Shown: positions 6,507 to 10,270 of the stretch, in pieces
How positions within the stretch are numbered: the stretch's first letter is position 1
Layout: each line of letters opens with the position of its first letter
NCBI GenBank assembly: GCA_003230435.1
Contig: QIDW01000397.1
Location: forward strand, 1 to 10,270
Reading direction: 5' to 3'
Source of the DNA: Acidimicrobiia bacterium
Lineage (GTDB): Bacteria; Actinomycetota; Acidimicrobiia; Spongiisociales; ZC4RG35
Length of the DNA: 10,270 nucleotides
Position numbers and translations under genes: made by a program
The notes under the pieces: generated by a model
Seen by the model: the letters and a program-made list of their open reading frames with translations, nothing else
Databases searched by the model: none
Told to the model about the DNA's origin: nothing

Positions 6507-7700
6507 GTGAGCGCGGCGACGCAGATAGCTGGGAAGGATCTCAAGCTCCGCCTGCGCGACCGCTCGGCCTTCATCTTCGGGATCATCGCTCCGCTGGTGC
6601 TGGCTTTCGTCTTCAATCTCGTCTTCGGCAGTGCGTTCGATGCCACTACGGGCCTCGGCCTCGATTACGGGATGGTGGACCTCGACCAATCGGAGATCTC
6701 CCAGGCGTTCAACGACATCCTCGAGGAGGTCGAAGCAGATGGAGTTCTCACGATCGACACCTATTTGGACGAAACCTCTGCGACGGCGGCAATCGAGGTT
6801 GGCGAGATTGACGCCTATTACCTGATAGAAGCTGGTTTTGGCCAGGGAATCATCGCGAGTGAATCTCCCACTATCCAGGTCATTGGAGACGTCGACGCTC
6901 CCACTTCTACTCAAATCGCAGCTTCGATAGCCGAGCAATACGGAACCGGTGTCGAGGCGACTCAGGTTGCTATTGGCACAACCGCAACGGTGACATCGTC
7001 ACAGGTAACACCCGAGTTTTTCGAGTCCCTATCCGGCGATCCGTCGGCGGCAGCATTCTCGTATCAGCTGGAGGATGTCTCGGCAGCCACAAAGCAGTTG
7101 GATGCAACGACCTATTTTGCCGCCGGAATGGCGGTCTTTTTTCTCTTCTTCACGGTGCAGTTCGGGGTTCTCGGCCTGCTTGAAGAAGAACGTGAGGGAA
7201 CGTTGGTCCGGTTGCTGGCTGCTCCGATAGGTCGGTTATCGGTCGTGGGAGGCAAGGCGATTCTCGCATTTCTCCTCGGTGTCATCTCGATGACAACCCT
7301 GGTGGTGGCAACATCGCTCCCCTTTCTCTTGAACGCGAAGTGGGGGTCACCACTCGGAGTGACCCTGCTCGTGGTAGCCGGTGTCCTCTCGGCGGTCGGG
7401 GTCATGGGCCTGGTGGCTTCGGCTTCGAAGACAGCCGAGGGCGCTGGAAACCTGGGGGCGATCGTCGCAGTGGTCCTTGGGCTGCTGGGAGGGGTCTTCT
7501 TTCCACTTGGCCAGGGTGACGACCTTCTCTCCAAGTTGACCTTCTTGACACCTCATGCGTGGTTCATGCGTGGGCTTGCGGATCTGGCTGACGCAGCACC
7601 GTGGACAGCCGCTCTTCCGGCAGCGGGGGCGTTGCTCGTTTTTGCGGTCGTTACCGCCTCGATCGGCTGGGTTCTGCTTCGGAGGAGGCTGAAACGATGA
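6507..7700 (+). CDS. ABC-2 type exporter permease, first subunit
   Basis: A 397-residue membrane permease. Predicted helices: 21-41, then a large extracytoplasmic domain (about 42-200), then about 203-225, 250-275, 283-306, 315-335 and 366-391, the layout of the ABC2_membrane_3-like family. EEEREGTLVRLLAAP (about 226-240) is the cytoplasmic coupling segment typical of ABC-2 permeases, and FFPLG...LTPHAW (331-352) is also characteristic. It starts at GTG 6507, 19 nt after the ATPase stop, with no strong ribosome site. The ectodomain is strikingly acidic: residues 42-195 contain no Lys or Arg but roughly 27 Asp/Glu. The partner is the next gene, whose C-terminal half has the same layout and the same LTPHAW motif, so the two probably form a heterodimer. 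Substrate unknown; drugs, lipids or cell-envelope compounds are typical of the family. Confidence 0.93.
   Translation: MSAATQIAGKDLKLRLRDRSAFIFGIIAPLVLAFVFNLVFGSAFDATTGLGLDYGMVDLDQSEISQAFNDILEEVEADGVLTIDTYLDETSATAAIEVGEIDAYYLIEAGFGQGIIASESPTIQVIGDVDAPTSTQIAASIAEQYGTGVEATQVAIGTTATVTSSQVTPEFFESLSGDPSAAAFSYQLEDVSAATKQLDATTYFAAGMAVFFLFFTVQFGVLGLLEEEREGTLVRLLAAPIGRLSVVGGKAILAFLLGVISMTTLVVATSLPFLLNAKWGSPLGVTLLVVAGVLSAVGVMGLVASASKTAEGAGNLGAIVAVVLGLLGGVFFPLGQGDDLLSKLTFLTPHAWFMRGLADLADAAPWTAALPAAGALLVFAVVTASIGWVLLRRRLKR
7681..7688 (+). promoter_or_regulatory. Strong Shine-Dalgarno site for the second permease
   Basis: GGAGGAGG lies 8 nt before the ATG at 7697, inside the last codons of the first permease. 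It fixes the start of the second permease and rules out the in-frame opening at 7601, which is 32 codons further upstream. It is the best ribosome site in the window. Confidence 0.8.
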
Positions 7701-8860
7701 GGGTCCTCGCTATCGGCCTCTCCAACGTCAGACGAATGCTGCGAGAACGTTCCAACATCTTCTTCGTTTTCATCTTTCCGATAGCGATCGTTCTCCTGAT
7801 CGGGGCCCAGTTCGGCGGTGGGGTTGACCCCGCCGTGGGTCTCTTTGCCATGGATGACGGTCAGATCGCCCGGAGCGTCGTCTCCGAGATCGAGGCTATC
7901 GATGGGATCGACGCCTTCTCGTATGAAACCGAGGCAGCTCTGCTCTCGGCGGTTGAGCTCGGCAATGTTCAAGCGGGGGTATTTCTGCCTGCCGACATGG
8001 ACCAGAAGGCGAGACAAGGCGAGGTTGTGAAGATCGGGTTTGTGGCACGACCCGACGGGTTTGGTGCCCAACTCCAATCAATTATCGGCGCTGGCATCGC
8101 CGACGTGATGAAGCCGGTCGGAGCTGCCCAATTCGCCACTGCGGAGACGGGGATTCCTTTCGAGCAGACTTTTACAGTGGCGACGGGCATCGCGGACAGC
8201 AGCACGGGCATCGTCGTCGAGGTGTCCGCCGTCGGCGAAGCGCTCTTCCCCGACACCCTGGGCCGGTTCGATATGGGGGCGGCTCAACAGTTGGTGCTGT
8301 TTGTCTTCCTGACCGCTCTCGCCGGATCCGCCGCTCTGATTCTCACTCGCCAACTCGGCATCAGCCAGAGAATGCTGTCCACACCGACATCGGTGGGCAC
8401 GATCGTCGTTGGCGAGTCGGTGGGCAGGTTCGGTGTGGCGATGGTGCAGGGTCTCTACATCATGGTGCTCACGCTCTTGATCTTCAGGGTGAACTGGGGC
8501 GACCCGATTGGAGCGTTTCTCATTCTTGTGACGTTCTCGGCGGTTGGCGCCGGCGCCGGCATCCTCTTGGGCGCGACCTTCAAGAACGATCAGCAGGCAA
8601 GTGGTATCGGCGTCATGGTCAGCCTTGGATTGGCGGCCCTGGGCGGGTCGATGTTGCCCCTCGAGCTGTTTGGGCCAACTATGCAAAAGGTGGCACACCT
8701 CACTCCGCATGCCTGGGCCCTTGACGCTTTTGCCGAGTTGGTGAGGCGCGGAGGGACCACAGTCGACATTCTTCCCGAACTTGGTGTCCTGTCTCTCTAT
8801 GCCGCCGTGCTGCTGATTCTTGCCGCCTGGCGCCTCCGCGTGGCCATCACCCGTACTTGA
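7697..8860 (+). CDS. ABC-2 type exporter permease, second subunit
   Basis: A 387-residue membrane permease whose ATG overlaps the stop of the first permease (ATGA) behind a GGAGGAGG site. Predicted helices: 21-38, then an extracytoplasmic domain (about 40-190), then 196-217, 245-263, 270-293, 303-324 and 360-378. The cytoplasmic loop (RQLGISQRMLSTPTS, about 218-232) corresponds to the EREGTLVRLLAAP segment of the first permease but lacks the usual acidic EEE-R-GT start. The LTPHAW motif (335-340) is shared, so the two genes are probably paralogues from an old duplication. The ectodomain has a normal share of Lys and Arg, unlike that of its partner. The most likely arrangement is one copy of each permease with two copies of the ATPase. 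Confidence 0.93.
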   Translation: MRVLAIGLSNVRRMLRERSNIFFVFIFPIAIVLLIGAQFGGGVDPAVGLFAMDDGQIARSVVSEIEAIDGIDAFSYETEAALLSAVELGNVQAGVFLPADMDQKARQGEVVKIGFVARPDGFGAQLQSIIGAGIADVMKPVGAAQFATAETGIPFEQTFTVATGIADSSTGIVVEVSAVGEALFPDTLGRFDMGAAQQLVLFVFLTALAGSAALILTRQLGISQRMLSTPTSVGTIVVGESVGRFGVAMVQGLYIMVLTLLIFRVNWGDPIGAFLILVTFSAVGAGAGILLGATFKNDQQASGIGVMVSLGLAALGGSMLPLELFGPTMQKVAHLTPHAWALDAFAELVRRGGTTVDILPELGVLSLYAAVLLILAAWRLRVAITRT

Positions 8861-8875
8861 TGGTTGAATGAGGTC

Positions 8876-9361
8876 ATGACCGATACTGACACTAGGAATC
8901 GTTTGGGGCGGATTCTCTATGCGGCCGGGTCCGTGTGGATCGCCTTGTACTTCGTGGCTCGCTTCGTCGATTTCGGGGGCACACCTTTTGGCGACATCAT
9001 GGTGTTCTTCAGGTCGAGCTTTCTCATACCGCTCATACTGCTGTTCGTCGGCCGCTCCATGCAGAAACGCAGTCGTCGCACCAGCGTCGAGGAGACCATG
9101 GGGCAAATGCCCGAGCCGTCAGAGCACCAAAACCAGCCGATGCCACCTCCGGCACCGCGTCCAGAGCCACGCAGACCGGCCCCTGCTCCGTCAGTGATCG
9201 AGCCTGAACCGGTCGACATGGATGAACTGGCGAAGGCAATCGGATTTGAAACCTCCGAAGAGACACCAGGCTTGGCAGACAGCGAAGTCGAAGGAGTTGG
9301 GCCGAAGACTTCAGCGGAGATGATCGAAGACGCTCATCGCCAGTACAAGGACGATGGCTGA
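8876..9361 (+). CDS. Two-helix membrane protein of unknown function
   Basis: A 161-residue protein I do not recognise. From the ATG at 8876: hydrophobic helices at about 12-31 and 41-59, a basic stretch right after the second helix (RSMQKRSRR, about 60-68) that suggests a cytoplasmic tail, a Pro-rich linker (about 80-112), and an acidic C-terminus ending in KTSAEMIEDAHRQYKDDG. The last motif looks like a defined helix and may be the functional end. A TTG at 8864, 3 nt after the permease stop, would add four residues; neither start has a well-placed ribosome site. It is probably the last gene of the exporter operon and could be an accessory membrane factor, but nothing in the sequence proves a link. 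Codon use looks like that of its neighbours. Confidence 0.75.
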   Translation: MTDTDTRNRLGRILYAAGSVWIALYFVARFVDFGGTPFGDIMVFFRSSFLIPLILLFVGRSMQKRSRRTSVEETMGQMPEPSEHQNQPMPPPAPRPEPRRPAPAPSVIEPEPVDMDELAKAIGFETSEETPGLADSEVEGVGPKTSAEMIEDAHRQYKDDG

Positions 9362-9373
9362 GGGCGAGTGCTC

Positions 9374-10270
9374 CTAGAGGCCCGAGGCAGCCAGCGATCT
9401 CGCTTCGCTGACTTCGGCGGCGAACCTGGACCGTCTCTCACCAACCTCGGGGCCGTCGTCTATCAGGTCCCGGTTTCTTGCCAGGGCCAGAGCCGATTTG
9501 AACAGAGTCTGGCTGGCACTCTCCCCGGAGAAGAGTCGCTCCTCGATGCGGTACATCCGTGCCCTGCCAAGACATGCTTTGAGGAACTTCTTCTCTTCGA
9601 ACGATCCCGTGAGCGCCTCGAGTTCGTCTCCAACGATCTGATAGGCATCGAGAAAGGGGAGAACGGCCCAGTAGGCGACCGGATCTCCCATCTTTGCGAT
9701 TACTCCGAGGGCACCCGTCGCCGGCAGAATCGTTGCCCACTCTGGAACGTCGTAGGCAATGTCTTCTGAGACGTCCTGGAGAAATTGCTCCTTGTCGGGG
9801 AAGAAGAACTCGTACTTGAGGAGGTCCCTCAGGGACAGCATCCGCTTTTGGGCTACTTCGGGGTTCCGTTCGCCGTCGTCGATCAGAGAAGTGAGGGCCA
9901 TCTCGGCGATGGCCCGGTTCAGGAAGAAGTGAACGATGATGTTGCGGTAGTAGGAGAGTCGGATCATCTGTTCGTCTTCAAGCCAATAGACAACTCTTCC
10001 CACCGCCTCATGACTTGACACATTCCCGTGTTCCGAAAGCGAGTCGAGGATCGCAGTGACGGCCTCCGAGTCCGAGAGATCAGGCCTATCGGTCAGAGGC
10101 AGATCCCGTGCCGTTATGAAGTCCATCATGCGGGCGCTTACCTCAGCAAGATCGTCAGCCGTTCGGGCGGCGCCCCTTGCTGCCAGGAGAGCGATACTGA
10201 TGACAGCGGTCGGAGTGATGGGTGTCACGCTTCCAATGCGATACATCACTTCGAATGCAAGCTTCTGGAG
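9374..10270 (-). CDS. plsB: Glycerol-3-phosphate 1-O-acyltransferase, C-terminal part (cut by window edge)
   Basis: The C-terminal 298 residues of a PlsB-type acyltransferase, which makes 1-acyl-glycerol-3-phosphate, the first step of phospholipid synthesis, at the membrane. The frame stays open to the right edge, so the start and the catalytic HX4D domain lie outside. The visible part opens with KLAFEVMYRIGSVTPITPTA, the segment following the acyltransferase domain in PlsB proteins ('YRIN..TPVTPTAL' in relatives). It continues with the all-helical C-terminal region, including RNIIVHFFLNRAI and KYEFFFP, both typical of PlsB. Actinobacterial PlsB is about 750-800 residues, so roughly 450-500 are missing. 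A GTG at 10249 is only an internal codon, not the start. It is convergent with the exporter operon, 12 nt away, with no clear terminator between them. Confidence 0.9.
   Translation of the reverse strand, partial: LQKLAFEVMYRIGSVTPITPTAVISIALLAARGAARTADDLAEVSARMMDFITARDLPLTDRPDLSDSEAVTAILDSLSEHGNVSSHEAVGRVVYWLEDEQMIRLSYYRNIIVHFFLNRAIAEMALTSLIDDGERNPEVAQKRMLSLRDLLKYEFFFPDKEQFLQDVSEDIAYDVPEWATILPATGALGVIAKMGDPVAYWAVLPFLDAYQIVGDELEALTGSFEEKKFLKACLGRARMYRIEERLFSGESASQTLFKSALALARNRDLIDDGPEVGERRSRFAAEVSEARSLAASGL

Noticed and set aside
5933..6938. Long minus-strand open frames (6646-5933 and 6938-6345) opposite the ABC ATPase and first permease
   Set aside because: They cover intact ABC motifs on the plus strand, and their low-complexity Arg-rich translations have no family signature.
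8078..9106. A 342-codon open frame on the minus strand opposite the second permease and the two-helix protein
   Set aside because: Its product is rich in His, Arg, Gln and Glu with no domain pattern, it spans the junction of two well-supported plus-strand genes, and the permease motifs are on the other strand. It is a frame shadow of G+C-rich coding DNA.
9356..9410. Possible terminator between the convergent exporter operon and plsB (GGCTG...CAGCC with a 27-nt interior; CAGCGA...TCGCTG with a 7-nt loop)
   Set aside because: The stems are only 5-6 bp, neither is followed by a T run on either strand, and the second lies within plsB coding sequence.

Overview
The window is a gene-dense, G+C-rich bacterial chromosome segment with no RNA genes, mobile elements, CRISPR arrays or long non-coding stretches. 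Three things point to an actinobacterium, probably an uncultured Acidimicrobiia-type lineage: a homodimeric AceE close in sequence to the mycobacterial enzyme, a PlsB-type glycerol-3-phosphate acyltransferase, and start codons sitting 6-7 nt behind TANNNT boxes, as in leaderless transcription. The phylum is inferred from my memory of these families, not from any search.

Left block, minus strand (reading from about 5476 down to 1): an alpha/beta hydrolase, aceE (pyruvate dehydrogenase E1), a rhodanese-ThiF fusion (MoeB/MoeZ type), a JAMM/M67 metalloprotease, and the start of a protein that runs off the left edge and may be a DUF222/HNH-type protein. aceE and the rhodanese-ThiF gene share one base (TGATG), and the rhodanese-ThiF and JAMM genes overlap by 29 bases, so the three are probably co-transcribed. 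The E1-like plus JAMM pair is the usual toolkit for activating and trimming a ubiquitin-like sulfur carrier (MoaD/ThiS/CysO class), but no carrier gene lies in the window.

Central block, plus strand (about 5558-9361): an ABC-2 exporter operon made of one DrrA-type ATPase and two different permeases, followed by a 161-residue two-helix membrane protein of unknown function. The second permease starts inside the stop codon of the first, behind a strong GGAGGAGG site. The ATPase gene diverges from the hydrolase gene, and the short region between them (about 5477-5557) holds a candidate -10 box for each direction.

Right edge, minus strand (9374-10270): the C-terminal 298 residues of PlsB, convergent with the exporter operon and only 12 bases from it.

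Most of this is housekeeping metabolism plus an exporter. I see no clear new biological system. The most useful leads are the repeated leaderless-promoter geometry (which also corrects two starts), an apparent ATT start for the ABC ATPase, and a permease ectodomain of about 154 residues with no Lys or Arg.
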